Shown here: piece after piece, positions 55,663-64,000 of the stretch | Layout of the letters: every line of letters starts with the position of its first letter | How positions within the stretch are numbered: the stretch's first letter is position 1 | From: JBMOMT01 sp049324835 | GTDB lineage: Bacteria > Chloroflexota > Anaerolineae > CAYNKW01 | NCBI GenBank assembly: GCA_049324835.1 | Contig: JBMOMT010000030.1 | Span: forward strand, 1-64,000 | Length of the DNA: 64,000 nucleotides | Direction: 5' to 3' | Made by a program: the position numbers and the translations under genes | The notes under the pieces: model-generated | What the model was told of the DNA's origin: nothing | What the model saw: the letters and a program-made list of their open reading frames with translations, nothing else | Database searches by the model: none

Positions 55663-56598
55663 ATGCAAATCCGGGTGAGTGTTGTTCAGGCGGCGTCGGT
55701 GATCATGGATCGCGAGGCAACGGTGGAAAAGGCGCGCCGATTGGTGCTCGAATCGGCGGCGCAGGGAGCCAGGTTGATCCTGTTTCCGGAGGCTTTTATC
55801 CCGGCTTATCCACGCGGGCTGGGCTTTGGCACGGTGGTCGGTGGGCGGACAGAGGCCGGTCGGCGGTTGTGGGCGCGTTATTGGCACAACTCGGTCGATG
55901 TGCCCGGCCCGACGACCGAGGCGTTGGGGCAGATGGCCCTGGAGGCGCGGGCTTTTCTGGCGGTGGGGGTCATCGAGCGTGAGAGGGGCCACGGTACGCT
56001 CTATTGCACGCTGCTCTACTTTGGCCCCGATGGTCGGCTGCTGGGTAAACATCGTAAACTCAAGCCCACCGCTGCCGAGCGATTGCTGTGGGGCGAGGGG
56101 GATGGCAGCAGCCTCACTTTTTTGGATACCGATTTTGGCCGTGTAGGTGGTTTGATTTGCTGGGAGAATTACATGCCATTGGCGCGCACCTACATGTATG
56201 CCCACGGCCTCGATGTGTACCTGGCGCCGACCGCCGACGCCCGCGATACCTGGCAGGCCACCTTGCGTCACATTGCTTGCGAGGGTCGCTGCTTTGTGCT
56301 GGGCTGCAACCAGTTCGTCACCAAGGCCATGTACCCCGCCGACCTGGAGGGCATCCAGGACCTGGCCCATCAGCCCGATGTGTTATGCCGCGGCGGCAGC
56401 GCCATCCTGTCGCCGCTGGGTGAGTATCTGGCCGGACCGCTGTACGGTGAGGAGGGTATTCTCTACGCTGACCTCGACATGGCCCGCATTGCCGAGGCTC
56501 GCTTTGATTTTGACGTGATGGGTCACTATGCCCGTCCAGACGTTTTCCGTTTGTTGGTCAACGAGCGTCCGTTGCGCTCGTTCGAGAGATTAGAGTGA
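55663..56598 (+). CDS. Nitrilase (carbon-nitrogen hydrolase, branch 1)
   Basis: A 311-residue enzyme with the full Glu-Lys-Cys triad: LFPEAFIPAYPRG (Glu near 47), KHRKLKPTAAER (Lys) and GGLICWENYMPLAR (Cys in CWEN). LFPEAFIPxYPRG and CWENYMP are specific for true nitrilases and cyanide-degrading enzymes rather than amidases, so it should hydrolyse an organic nitrile to the acid and ammonia. ATG 55663 has AGGAGG upstream (the frame extends to 55639). A tautomerase gene follows after 17 bp. Confidence 0.9.
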   Translation: MQIRVSVVQAASVIMDREATVEKARRLVLESAAQGARLILFPEAFIPAYPRGLGFGTVVGGRTEAGRRLWARYWHNSVDVPGPTTEALGQMALEARAFLAVGVIERERGHGTLYCTLLYFGPDGRLLGKHRKLKPTAAERLLWGEGDGSSLTFLDTDFGRVGGLICWENYMPLARTYMYAHGLDVYLAPTADARDTWQATLRHIACEGRCFVLGCNQFVTKAMYPADLEGIQDLAHQPDVLCRGGSAILSPLGEYLAGPLYGEEGILYADLDMARIAEARFDFDVMGHYARPDVFRLLVNERPLRSFERLE

Positions 56599-56615
56599 GA
56601 ACAGGAGGCAAAACT

Positions 56616-56810
56616 ATGCCGGTGATCGAAGTCAAGATGTATGCCGGGAGAACCCACGAGCAAAAGGCAGAACTGGCCCGCAGACTCACCGAGGGAACGA
56701 TGGAGGCGCTCGGCGTCGGCCCGGAGGCGGTGCGCGTCATCATCTATGACATTCCACGGGAGAACTGGGCTGTGGCCGGCAAGCTGGTGGTCGACACGCC
56801 AAAAGGGTAG
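56616..56810 (+). CDS. 4-oxalocrotonate tautomerase family protein
   Basis: A 64-residue member of the tautomerase superfamily. After Met removal the N-terminus is Pro (MPVIEVKMYAGRTHEQKAEL), the catalytic base of the family; an Arg near position 11 and the C-terminal beta segment (VRVIIYDIPRENWAVAGK) are also typical. Size is canonical for the hexameric enzyme. RBS AGGAGG. It lies 17 bp behind the nitrilase and is probably co-transcribed; whether they share a pathway is unknown. Confidence 0.9.
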   Translation: MPVIEVKMYAGRTHEQKAELARRLTEGTMEALGVGPEAVRVIIYDIPRENWAVAGKLVVDTPKG

Positions 56811-56830
56811 CGGGTCGCTCGGCGGCAGAC

Positions 56831-56866
56831 AAAAAAGGCGCGAGGCTGGTGCTCGCGCTTTTTTTG
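56831..56866. terminator. Bidirectional Rho-independent terminator
   Basis: GCGCGAG/CTCGCGC stem with a 7-base loop, A-tract on the left and T-tract on the right, between the convergent tautomerase and M50-like genes, so it can serve both. Confidence 0.88.
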
Positions 56867-56917
56867 TGATCGGTTGCCGCCGCCCGGCCACCCAGGTAGC
56901 GGCGGTGAGGGGGTGGT

Positions 56918-57691
56918 TCAGTATTCCACGCGGCGTTTGAGGGCCCGTCCGGCCAGTTCTTCTGTCAGGGCGATGGCCACAACAAAAACGGCGTCCACCA
57001 CGGCTGCCAGGCCCAGGGCATAGGCCAGATACCCGATCGCTGCCAGAAATGTGGCCTGCAGGCTGGTTGCGATCGACGGCAGCCCCCCAAGCAGGCCGAA
57101 AATCACCGTCGCTACGCCGAAAAAGAGGGCCATCGTCGGCCACGCGCCGCGGTCAGATTCGCTGGGTAACATGGCGTTGGCCACGGCAAAGATGAGGTAA
57201 AGCCAGATCGGGAAATCGGGGGCATGCCAGTAGGCCACCAACTCGCGCCACAGATCGGCCCAGGCGCCATAGATCAGCAACCGGCCCAGATCGTCGATGC
57301 CCAACACGATCTGGCCCACCAGCAGGATGACGCCGCAACCTGCCACCAGCGGCGCCAGGCCGATCAGGCTGGCGCGCACCGGATCGGCGGCGCCCACGCT
57401 CACCGATCCCAGCCGCACCTGCCCGCCCCGTTTTTTTCTGGGCCACAGCGCCAGGCCGCCGACCGGCACACGCAGCATGACGGCGGCCAGCCAGTGACTC
57501 AGCTCGTGCAGCGCGATGCCCGGCAGCAACGTCAGGAAATAGACCATGATGGCTGTGTCGGTCGAGTCGGTGAGCAGCAGGCCCAGGCCTTGCAGGTGAC
57601 GGTTGATCCATCGCTGAAGGAGGTACAGAGGTGGCAAAAGAGCGATCAGAAAGATGAGGGGTGTCCAATCGCCCAGCAGCTCAGAGGTCAT
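56918..57691 (-). CDS. M50-like site-2-protease-type membrane protein
   Basis: A 257-residue polytopic membrane protein with about six TM segments. TM helix 2 reads TLLPGIALHELSHWLAA: HELSH is the HExxH zinc site of M50 metalloproteases, and a Gly-containing segment (GLALWPRKKRGGQVRLG) follows. The third metal ligand (usually an Asp in a later LDxxP or NPxPxxxxD motif) is not clear, so it may be inactive or a distant relative. ATG 57691 lies eight bases after the tpiA stop; the upstream part of the frame overlaps tpiA and has no homology. Probably co-transcribed with tpiA. Confidence 0.68.
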   Translation of the reverse strand: MTSELLGDWTPLIFLIALLPPLYLLQRWINRHLQGLGLLLTDSTDTAIMVYFLTLLPGIALHELSHWLAAVMLRVPVGGLALWPRKKRGGQVRLGSVSVGAADPVRASLIGLAPLVAGCGVILLVGQIVLGIDDLGRLLIYGAWADLWRELVAYWHAPDFPIWLYLIFAVANAMLPSESDRGAWPTMALFFGVATVIFGLLGGLPSIATSLQATFLAAIGYLAYALGLAAVVDAVFVVAIALTEELAGRALKRRVEY

Positions 57692-57698
57692 GGCGCTG

Positions 57699-58466
57699 TT
57701 ATCGTTTGACCTCGGCGGTGAGGCGCACAATCTCGACAAAATCGTTGGCTTTGAGGCTGGCGCCGCCCACCAGCGCGCCGTCGATGTCTGGCAGAGCCAT
57801 AAACTCGGCGATGTTGTCTGGTTTGACACTGCCGCCGTACTGCACCCGCACCGCCTGGGCTGCTTCGGGGCCAAACATCTCGGCCAATGCGCCGCGGATG
57901 GTGCCGCCGATGACGGCCTGGGCGTCGTTGGCGGTGGCCGCCATGCCGGTGCCGATGGCCCAGATGGGTTCATAGGCGATGATCAGTTGCCGCACCTGGC
58001 GCACATCCAGGCCCATCAGCGCTGCTTCGACCTGGTCGGTGATCCACTCTTCGGTCTGCCCGGCCTGGCGCTGTTCCAGCGACTCGCCGACGCAGACGAT
58101 GGGTGTCAGGCCATGGGTCAGGGCCGCCACGATTTTACGATTCACGCCGTCGTCCGTTTCGCCCAAGTGCTGGCGTCGCTCCGAGTGGCCCAGGATGACG
58201 TACTGGCACAGTTCGGCCAGCATCGGCGGTGAAACCTCGCCGGTAAAAGCGCCCTTTTCCTGCCAGTACATATCTTGCGCGCCCAGGCCGATCGTCGTAC
58301 CGCCGAGCGCGTCTCGGACGGCGTTCAGCGCGGTGAACGGTGGGCAGAGCACCACCTCCACATGGCGAATGGCGGCCAGTTGTGGTTTCATCTCGTTGAC
58401 CAGCGCCACTGCCTCGGCGATAGTTTTGTACATTTTCCAGTTGCCGGCGATGATGGGCTTTCGCAT
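57699..58466 (-). CDS. tpiA: Triosephosphate isomerase
   Basis: Interconverts dihydroxyacetone phosphate and glyceraldehyde 3-phosphate. 255 residues with all landmarks: AGNWKMYKT (Asn/Lys), ILGHSERRQ (His), IIAYEPIWAIGTG (catalytic Glu) and VQYGGSVKPDN (phosphate binding). Start ATG after GGAGGGG. Followed directly by the M50-like gene. Confidence 0.96.
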   Translation of the reverse strand: MRKPIIAGNWKMYKTIAEAVALVNEMKPQLAAIRHVEVVLCPPFTALNAVRDALGGTTIGLGAQDMYWQEKGAFTGEVSPPMLAELCQYVILGHSERRQHLGETDDGVNRKIVAALTHGLTPIVCVGESLEQRQAGQTEEWITDQVEAALMGLDVRQVRQLIIAYEPIWAIGTGMAATANDAQAVIGGTIRGALAEMFGPEAAQAVRVQYGGSVKPDNIAEFMALPDIDGALVGGASLKANDFVEIVRLTAEVKR

Positions 58467-58586
58467 GATCCCCCTCCTGGTTGGGTTTTGGGTTTGGTGG
58501 CTCGATCATATCACACAACCGTCTCTTTCGCAACTAAAGGGCGGAAGGGTGTTTGCCTGTCGTTGGCTTTGAGAGTAAAATACAAC

Positions 58587-58706
58587 GTACTACTCACCCT
58601 CCCGCGGGTTTAGGCACTTTTGAGCCAGAGAACACCATCCTGGCGAATGCAGCGCTTCATCGATATGACCTGTGATAACCTGCGGGAGGGTAGGCTGAGC
58701 AGTTAC
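58587..58706 (+). mobile_element. MITE-like element, copy C (120 bp, perfect 8-bp target duplication)
   Basis: Starts GTACTACTCACCCTCCCGCGGG and ends CCTGCGGGAGGGTAGG...GAGCAGTTAC, same orientation and core as copy A (TTTTGAGCCAGAGAACA and ATATGACCTGTGATAACC shared). Perfect direct repeats AATACAAC at 58579-58586 and 58707-58714. No coding capacity. It fills most of the 310-bp gap between tpiA and the mevalonate kinase gene. Confidence 0.9.
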
Positions 58707-58777
58707 AATACAACAACGGTTGAGCGGTAGGGCGTTTTGGCAACGAATCGACGCGAGATGGGATCCTGGAGGCACAC

Positions 58778-59713
58778 GTGGGAACAACGATAGCGCACGC
58801 ACCGGGCAAGGTGATTCTCTTTGGTGAACATGCCGTCGTTTATGGCCGCCCGGCGGTGGCCGTGCCGGTGTTGGACGTGCGGGCAACAGCCGTGGTAGAA
58901 GATGGACGCGCCGGTTCGGGTATCACGGTGGTGGCCGAAGACCTGGGGTGTACGTTTGGCCTCTTTGATGTGCCGCCTGATGATCCCCTGCGACTGATCG
59001 TTTCGGCCACGCTGGGACGGTTGGGTGTGAGCCTGTCGATGGATCTCAGAATCACGCTCTCCTCGACCATCCCCATGGCGCGGGGACTGGGCAGTGGCGC
59101 GGCGGTCTCGACGGCGATTGCCCGCGCATTGGGCAAACACCTGGGCCAGTGGCTGACCTCGCGAGCGCTGTCGGATCTGGTGTTCGAGACGGAAAAGATC
59201 CATCACGGCACACCCAGCGGCATCGACAACACGGTCATCGCTTTTGAAAAGCCGGTGTTTTTTGTCAAAGATCGGGTGCGAGATCTGCTCTGGGTGCGCA
59301 AGCCGTTTCGTTTGGCCCTCGGGGATACGGGCGTTTCCAGCCCCACCAGGATCGCGGTGGCCGACGTGCGATCTGCCTGGGAAAACGACCCCGAACGCTA
59401 CGACGAGGTCTTTGACGAGATCGGCACACTGGCCCACATGGGCCGGGAAGCGATCGAAGCGGGAGATACGGAAACCATCGGCCGGCTCATGAACGCCAAT
59501 CAAAAACTGCTGCGGCTGCTGAACGTCTCCTCGCCCGAGTTGGAGGGTCTGATCGACGCCGCCCGGCAGGGCGGGGCGCTGGGCGCCAAACTGGTGGGCG
59601 CGGGCCGCGGCGGCAACATGGTGGCGGTGGTCACCGCCGAGACGGCCGGCCAGGTGAGCATGATGCTCCGGCTGGCCGGGGCCAAAAACGTCATCGTGAC
59701 GGAGGTCAAATAG
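58778..59713 (+). CDS. mvk: Mevalonate kinase (GHMP family)
   Basis: Phosphorylates mevalonate to mevalonate 5-phosphate. The 311-residue GHMP kinase shows HAPGKVILFGEHAVVYGRPA (N-terminal signature), the ATP loop PMARGLGSGAAVSTAIAR, THHG-type catalytic segment HHGTPSGIDNTVI and the C-terminal GAKLVGAGRGGNMVAV. GTG 58778 follows CTGGAGG. The ubiX-like gene starts four bases after the stop, and ubiD overlaps ubiX, so all three form one tightly coupled operon. Mevalonate kinases are uncommon in bacteria; this hints at archaeal-type isoprenoid synthesis. Confidence 0.92.
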   Translation: MGTTIAHAPGKVILFGEHAVVYGRPAVAVPVLDVRATAVVEDGRAGSGITVVAEDLGCTFGLFDVPPDDPLRLIVSATLGRLGVSLSMDLRITLSSTIPMARGLGSGAAVSTAIARALGKHLGQWLTSRALSDLVFETEKIHHGTPSGIDNTVIAFEKPVFFVKDRVRDLLWVRKPFRLALGDTGVSSPTRIAVADVRSAWENDPERYDEVFDEIGTLAHMGREAIEAGDTETIGRLMNANQKLLRLLNVSSPELEGLIDAARQGGALGAKLVGAGRGGNMVAVVTAETAGQVSMMLRLAGAKNVIVTEVK

Positions 59714-59717
59714 GAAC

Positions 59718-60278
59718 GTGGGCCGGCGAATAGTGGTTGCCATTACCGGCGCATCGGGTGCGGCCATCGGCGTGCGGTTGTTGCACAACCTGAGCCAGCA
59801 CGAGGTGCACCTGATTGTTTCTCAGGGTGGGGAGGCGGTCATCGCCCAGGAGCTGGGGGCGGTCGAGTTGCCGGCAGACTATTACCGGGCGCACCAGATC
59901 GACGCCCGGCTGGCCAGTTCTTCCTTTCACACCGATGCCATGGTCATCGCGCCTTGCTCCATGAAGACACTCTCGGCCATCGCGCACGGTTATGCCGATA
60001 ATCTCATCGTGCGGGTGGCCGAGATCATGCTGCGCACCAATCGACCGCTGATCCTGGTGCCGCGCGAGACGCCGCTTTCTCTCATGGCCATCGAGAACAT
60101 GCGCCAGGTGCGGCTGGCCGGCGGCATCGTTTTGCCGCCCATGGTGGGCTATTACGCCGCCCCGCAGACCATCGACGACGTGACCGATTTTTTCGTGGGC
60201 AAGATCCTGGATATGCTCAACATCGAGCACAGCCTGTATCGCCGCTGGAAAGAGGGTGAGCCAGATGAGCTTGCGTGA
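59718..60278 (+). CDS. ubiX: UbiX-like flavin prenyltransferase
   Basis: Joins FMN with dimethylallyl phosphate to make prenyl-FMN, the cofactor of UbiD decarboxylases. 186 residues with the N-terminal flavin loop AITGASGAAIGVRLLHN, IAPCSMKTLSAIAHGYADNL and LVPRETPLSLMAIENM. GTG 59718 is chosen because AGGAACGTG places it right after the mvk stop. Its last 14 bases overlap ubiD. Confidence 0.9.
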   Translation: MGRRIVVAITGASGAAIGVRLLHNLSQHEVHLIVSQGGEAVIAQELGAVELPADYYRAHQIDARLASSSFHTDAMVIAPCSMKTLSAIAHGYADNLIVRVAEIMLRTNRPLILVPRETPLSLMAIENMRQVRLAGGIVLPPMVGYYAAPQTIDDVTDFFVGKILDMLNIEHSLYRRWKEGEPDELA

Positions 60279-61611
60279 GTTTCTGGATAAATTGGAACAG
60301 GCCGGGAGACTGGTTCGGATTCCCAGGCAGGTCGATCCGTACCTGGAGATGGCGCGGTTGATCAACGCCCTCGACGGCCAACCGGTGTTGTTTGAGCGCG
60401 TCAGAGGCTCCGAGTTCCGCGTCGTCTCGGGCATCTGTTCGCGGCGTGAGTTTTTCGCCCTGGACCTGGGCGTCCCGCCGGACAGGCTGCTTTTTGAGCT
60501 GGCCCAGGCTTTTGCCCGGCCCGCGCCGCCGCCGCTGGTGGCGGCCGGCCCCTGCCAGGAGGTCGTCGAGCGCCAGGTTGACCTGAACCGATTGCCGATC
60601 CTGACCCATATGCCCGCCGACGGCGGCCCCTACATCACCAGCGGCGTGGCCGTGATTCAGGACCCCGATTTTGGTCGCAACGTGAGTTATCATCGGTTGA
60701 TGCAACTGGACGAGCGACGTTTCACGGCGCGCATCGTGGAAGGGCGCGGCACCCACACCGCGATGGGCAAAGTAAGCGGCGATCTGGAGATAGCCATCTG
60801 TCTGGGGGTGTCCATACCGGTGCTGCTGGCGGCGGCCATGTCCCCACCCAAGGGCGTCGACGAGCTGGGTATTGCCCATGCGTTACGCTCCACGCCATTG
60901 GTGCGTTGCCTCACCAAGAACCTGACCGTGCCGGCAGACGCCGAGGTGGTGCTGGAAGGGCGCATCACGCGCCGCCTGGCCGACGAAGGGCCGTTCCTGG
61001 ATCTCACCGAGACCTGGGACGTGGTGCGACGGCAGCCCGTGATCGAGATCGATTGTGTCACCCATCGGCGCCGGCCCATTTATCACGCGCTGCTACCGGG
61101 CAAACTGGAGCACAAGGCCTTGATGGGTATGCCGCGCGAGCCGGGCATCTATGCGGCGGTGAGTCAGGTGTGCGATTGTCGCAACGTGTCTATCACGCCG
61201 GGGGGCATGAGCTGGCTGCACGCTGTGGTGCAGATCCACAAACGCCGGGCCGACGATGGTCGCCGGGCCATCGAGGCGGCTTTCGAGGGCCACGGATCAC
61301 TCAAGCATGTGGTGGTGGTCGACAAAGACGTGAACCCCTTCGACCCGCACGATGTCGAGTGGGCCATAGCCACACGCTTCCAGGCCGATCGAGACCTGAT
61401 GGTGTTTGAGGATCAGCCCAGCAGCTCGCTGGACCCTTCGGCGTCGCAGGAACCGGGTCAAAAAGCTCGCACGGCCAAAATGGGCCTGGACGCCACCATT
61501 CCCTGGCATACCCACCGGGGAGGGGCGCGCTCTGAAGAAGAGCGGCTGGCATTCCACCGTGTGAGTTATGAGCCGCTGGAAATTGACGGCTATTTGGTTA
61601 AGGAATCTTAA
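60265..61611 (+). CDS. ubiD: UbiD-family prenyl-FMN-dependent decarboxylase
   Basis: A 448-residue decarboxylase of the UbiD family: SLREFLDKLEQAGRLVRI at the start, GVAVIQDPDFGRNVSYHRLM, ARIVEGRGTHTAMGK, SITPGGMSWLHAVVQI-like RNVSITPGGMSWLHAVV and the C-terminal DATIPWHTHRGG. ATG 60265 lies inside ubiX (GAGGG spaced eight bases; GTG 60256 is less likely). The substrate is not certain. Because it is coupled to a mevalonate kinase gene, trans-anhydromevalonate 5-phosphate is a strong candidate, as in the archaeal mevalonate pathway. A 4-hydroxybenzoate-type substrate for quinone synthesis or an aromatic acid is the alternative. Confidence 0.85.
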   Translation: MSLREFLDKLEQAGRLVRIPRQVDPYLEMARLINALDGQPVLFERVRGSEFRVVSGICSRREFFALDLGVPPDRLLFELAQAFARPAPPPLVAAGPCQEVVERQVDLNRLPILTHMPADGGPYITSGVAVIQDPDFGRNVSYHRLMQLDERRFTARIVEGRGTHTAMGKVSGDLEIAICLGVSIPVLLAAAMSPPKGVDELGIAHALRSTPLVRCLTKNLTVPADAEVVLEGRITRRLADEGPFLDLTETWDVVRRQPVIEIDCVTHRRRPIYHALLPGKLEHKALMGMPREPGIYAAVSQVCDCRNVSITPGGMSWLHAVVQIHKRRADDGRRAIEAAFEGHGSLKHVVVVDKDVNPFDPHDVEWAIATRFQADRDLMVFEDQPSSSLDPSASQEPGQKARTAKMGLDATIPWHTHRGGARSEEERLAFHRVSYEPLEIDGYLVKES

Positions 61612-61623
61612 CGCGATTTTGCG

Positions 61624-61652
61624 TTGACCTGCGTGCCCGGCAATGGTATAAT
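61624..61652 (+). promoter_or_regulatory. Promoter of the GAF-cyclase gene
   Basis: TTGACC (61624-61629), 17-bp spacer, perfect TATAAT (61647-61652). Confidence 0.75.
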
Positions 61653-61683
61653 GAAGGGTGGGGGGTATGCAGGAGGATGCAAC

Positions 61684-64000
61684 ATGCCATCACACGAAGC
61701 GTTGGCCCAAAAAGAACGTGAACTGGCGATCATTCTGGCCATCGACCATGTCCGCGACCGTGGTCTGGCGCCGCAGGCCATGTTGGCCGAGATCGCCCGC
61801 ACTGTGGGGCAGCACCTGGATGCCGATCTGTGCCTGCTGGGCCTTGTCGACCGGGCAACAGCCCACCTCGGCCTGGCAGCGGTGGTGGATCGCGCCGAGA
61901 TTTTTCAAGCTCTGGATCAGGACGCTATCCGGCAGGTTTTGGAAGCCTCCCTGGCGCTGGATGGGGTCACGCCGCTGGCGGCGGACGCCGGTTGGGGTGC
62001 GACCGGCCCGCAGTATCTGCTGGCCGCCCCTCTGATCGTCAACCGCGAGCGGTTCGGCGCGTTGCTGCTGGCCAATCGCGAGCGGCCCTTTGGGGTCGCA
62101 GATCGTGCGGTTTTGGCGGCTGCGGCCAGCCAAACCGATTCGGCAGCGGCGCAGGCCCATCTGCTGCACGATCTGGAGCAGCAAAACCGCCGCCTGGAGG
62201 CGATCTATCGGGTGGATCGTATTCGCGACCGGACGATGGACTCGGCGGACATGCTCTCCGCTATGGCTCAGGTCATCACCGATGCCGTGGCCGCCGACTG
62301 CTGCCTGCTGGGGTTGGTGGACGAGATGAGCGGCCAGGTCGAGTTGCGGGCCGTGGACGACCGTATGGGGTTGTTGCGCCGTTTGCCGTCGGAGCGGTTG
62401 CAGGCGGCGCTCCGGGCGGCCACCGATCTGGAGGAGATCGGCTGGCTGCCGTTGGCAGCGGGCGTCGGCGCGCCAGAGTTGGATCAGGCGCTCGCCGTGC
62501 CGCTGGCCATCGACGGGCACAAGCTGGGCGCCTGTTTGCTGGCGAATCGGCAAGGTTCCTTTCATCCGGACGATGTGGAGCTGGTGCGGGCGGTGGCCTC
62601 GCAGATGGATTCGGCCATCGTGCACGCCCGCGCGTTGCATCACTTGCAGCAACGCCACCGCCAGCTCGAGGCCATCTACGAGATCGACCGCATCCGCGAC
62701 GAGATCGAGGATACGCAGCAGCTCATCTCTGCCGTGGCAAATGTCGTCACCAGTGCTCTGAGGGCCGATCTGTGCCTGATGAGCCTGGTGAGTGAAGAGA
62801 CGGGCCAGATCGAGCTGCGGGCCATCGACGACCGCAGCGGTCTCTTTGGTCGGCTGGATCGGGCCGTTGTTCAAGACACCCTCGACCGTGTCATGGAGAT
62901 GGAGGCGCCTGGTTTCCTGGCGTTGCACGAGAACGATCTGTGGGTGCGTCATGGTCTGACCCACGGTCTGGGCGCGCCGTTGCGTGTGCGGGAGGAAAGG
63001 TTGGGCGCGTTTTTGCTGTTCACTGCCGGCCGGCCGTTTACCTCTGACGATGTGGCGCTGCTGGAAGCGGTGGTCAGCCAGACCGATTCGGCTGTGGTTC
63101 ACACCCGCACTTTTCGCCATCTGGAGATGCGCACCAAAGAACTGGAAACCGTCTATCGCGTGGATAGCATCCGGGATCAGATCCAGGATTTTGGCAGCAT
63201 GCTCAGCGCTGTGCTCAACGAGTTGTGCACGGTCATGGAGGCCGACACAGGCTTTATCATGCTGTTCGATGAGAGTGGTCAGCAGTTGGAGCTCAAGGCC
63301 TCTACCGAGGACGACATTCTACGCACTGTGGATCAATATCAGTGGATCGAGCGTGCGGCCAACGAAGCCCTGCACGAGGGGGATCTGATCAGTCGCCAGG
63401 GGTTGACGCCGCAAATTCGCTCCCTGTTGTGTGTGCCGTTGGTATTACGCGACAAGGTCATCGGCGTTTTTGGGGCCGTCAACCGGCACGGGCCGGGTGG
63501 CTTTACCCGCGATGACAGGCGTTTGCTCAAGGCCATCACCAGTCAGGTGGACACGGCCATTTTCGAGAGCCTGGACAAACGTCGCATCCGCAGCGCCTTT
63601 GAACGTTATGTGGGTGAGGCGGTCATGGAAGAGATGCTCCGCCGCACCGACCGTGACTTTTTGGCCGTGGAGCGTATGCCCATCACGGTGTTGTATTCTG
63701 ACATGCGAGGCTTTACCACCATCGCCGAACGAACCGATGCCGCGGTCATCGTGGAGACACTCAACGCCCACCTGGGCGCGATGACCGACGTGGTGTTGAC
63801 TCACCAGGGCACACTGGACAAGTTTGTGGGTGATGAGGTGGTGGCTCTGTTCGGCGCGCCGCTGCCCATGGCGGATCACGCTTTACTGGCGGTGCGGACG
63901 GCGCTAGAGATGCAGGCAGCACATCAGATGTTGATGGAGCGGCTGGCTGCTGTGGGCCGGGAGGCTGTGCCCATTGGTATTGGCATCAATTCCGGCGAGA
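61684..64000 (+). CDS. Four-GAF class III adenylate/guanylate cyclase (partial)
   Basis: The frame is open from ATG 61684 (AGGAGG upstream) to the window end, giving at least 772 residues. Four GAF-type domains follow each other (~10-160, 175-320, 335-480, 495-645). The linkers repeat almost the same sequence (LEAIYRVDRIRDR, LEAIYEIDRIRDE, LETVYRVDSIRDQ), as in internally duplicated signal proteins. The catalytic domain starts near 660: TVLYSDMRGFTTIAERTDA (metal Asp), GTLDKFVGDEVVALFGAP (second Asp) and GIGINSGE at the edge. Adenylate and guanylate substrates cannot be told apart because the specificity residues lie beyond the edge. No TM segment; soluble sensor. Confidence 0.87.
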   Translation, partial: MPSHEALAQKERELAIILAIDHVRDRGLAPQAMLAEIARTVGQHLDADLCLLGLVDRATAHLGLAAVVDRAEIFQALDQDAIRQVLEASLALDGVTPLAADAGWGATGPQYLLAAPLIVNRERFGALLLANRERPFGVADRAVLAAAASQTDSAAAQAHLLHDLEQQNRRLEAIYRVDRIRDRTMDSADMLSAMAQVITDAVAADCCLLGLVDEMSGQVELRAVDDRMGLLRRLPSERLQAALRAATDLEEIGWLPLAAGVGAPELDQALAVPLAIDGHKLGACLLANRQGSFHPDDVELVRAVASQMDSAIVHARALHHLQQRHRQLEAIYEIDRIRDEIEDTQQLISAVANVVTSALRADLCLMSLVSEETGQIELRAIDDRSGLFGRLDRAVVQDTLDRVMEMEAPGFLALHENDLWVRHGLTHGLGAPLRVREERLGAFLLFTAGRPFTSDDVALLEAVVSQTDSAVVHTRTFRHLEMRTKELETVYRVDSIRDQIQDFGSMLSAVLNELCTVMEADTGFIMLFDESGQQLELKASTEDDILRTVDQYQWIERAANEALHEGDLISRQGLTPQIRSLLCVPLVLRDKVIGVFGAVNRHGPGGFTRDDRRLLKAITSQVDTAIFESLDKRRIRSAFERYVGEAVMEEMLRRTDRDFLAVERMPITVLYSDMRGFTTIAERTDAAVIVETLNAHLGAMTDVVLTHQGTLDKFVGDEVVALFGAPLPMADHALLAVRTALEMQAAHQMLMERLAAVGREAVPIGIGINSGE

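Overview
This is a GC-rich bacterial chromosome segment, most likely from a member of the Chloroflexota (Anaerolineae/Caldilineae-like). That assignment is inference. It rests on very long PAS/GAF sensor kinases, a bacterial mevalonate kinase, Ser/Thr kinases with FHA partners, a block of huge secreted proteins carrying a recurrent YLPL-type motif, and frequent TTG/GTG starts. There are no phage genes and no CRISPR array. Promoters are easy to read: -35 TTGACA or TTGCNN, a 16-17 bp spacer, then TATAAT or TACAAT.

Layout. 1-4.6 kb: rRNA methyltransferase, SsnA-like amidohydrolase, Ca2+/H+ antiporter and an FtsB-like protein. 4.7-6.5 kb: initiator tRNA-fMet, then a strong promoter, a 26-codon leader ORF and two terminator hairpins ahead of rsgA. 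6.5-16.2 kb: FAD subunit and fused FeS/molybdopterin subunit of a xanthine-dehydrogenase-family enzyme, split by an 1820-residue hybrid sensor kinase. With ssnA this recalls the ssnA-ygfM-xdhD set of E. coli. 16.2-21 kb (minus strand): Ser/Thr pseudokinase, AIM24-family protein, DUF3048 lipoprotein and a family 2 glycosyltransferase. 21.1-23.9 kb: an attenuator-like leader, a DMT transporter and an IorA-like oxidoreductase. 23.9-30.3 kb: ychF, a sensor kinase, trmD and a LysM protein. 30.5-33.6 kb: a three-gene operon containing uvsE. 33.7-47.2 kb: six consecutive minus-strand genes for secreted proteins. 47.3-51.7 kb: a divergent FHA-winged-helix regulator and Ser/Thr kinase, then a GH3 glycosidase. 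51.8-58.5 kb: an HspR-like MerR/ASCH/ferredoxin operon, a TGS-nucleoside kinase, nitrilase, tautomerase, M50-like protein and tpiA. 58.8-61.6 kb: a mevalonate kinase-ubiX-ubiD operon. 61.7 kb to the end: a GAF-rich class III nucleotide cyclase cut by the window edge.

Most notable. (i) A family of ~120-bp mobile elements (four copies, two unrelated cores) has conserved inverted repeats starting GTAA, and three copies have perfect 8-bp target duplications; these look like IS66-type MITEs. (ii) The coupled mvk-ubiX-ubiD operon suggests the prenyl-FMN-dependent mevalonate route known from archaea. (iii) All six secreted proteins in the 33.7-47.2 kb block carry the same short hydrophobic YLPLxxR-Y motif, a possible undescribed sorting or anchoring signal. 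(iv) Two promoter-leader peptide-terminator arrangements precede rsgA and the DMT transporter.
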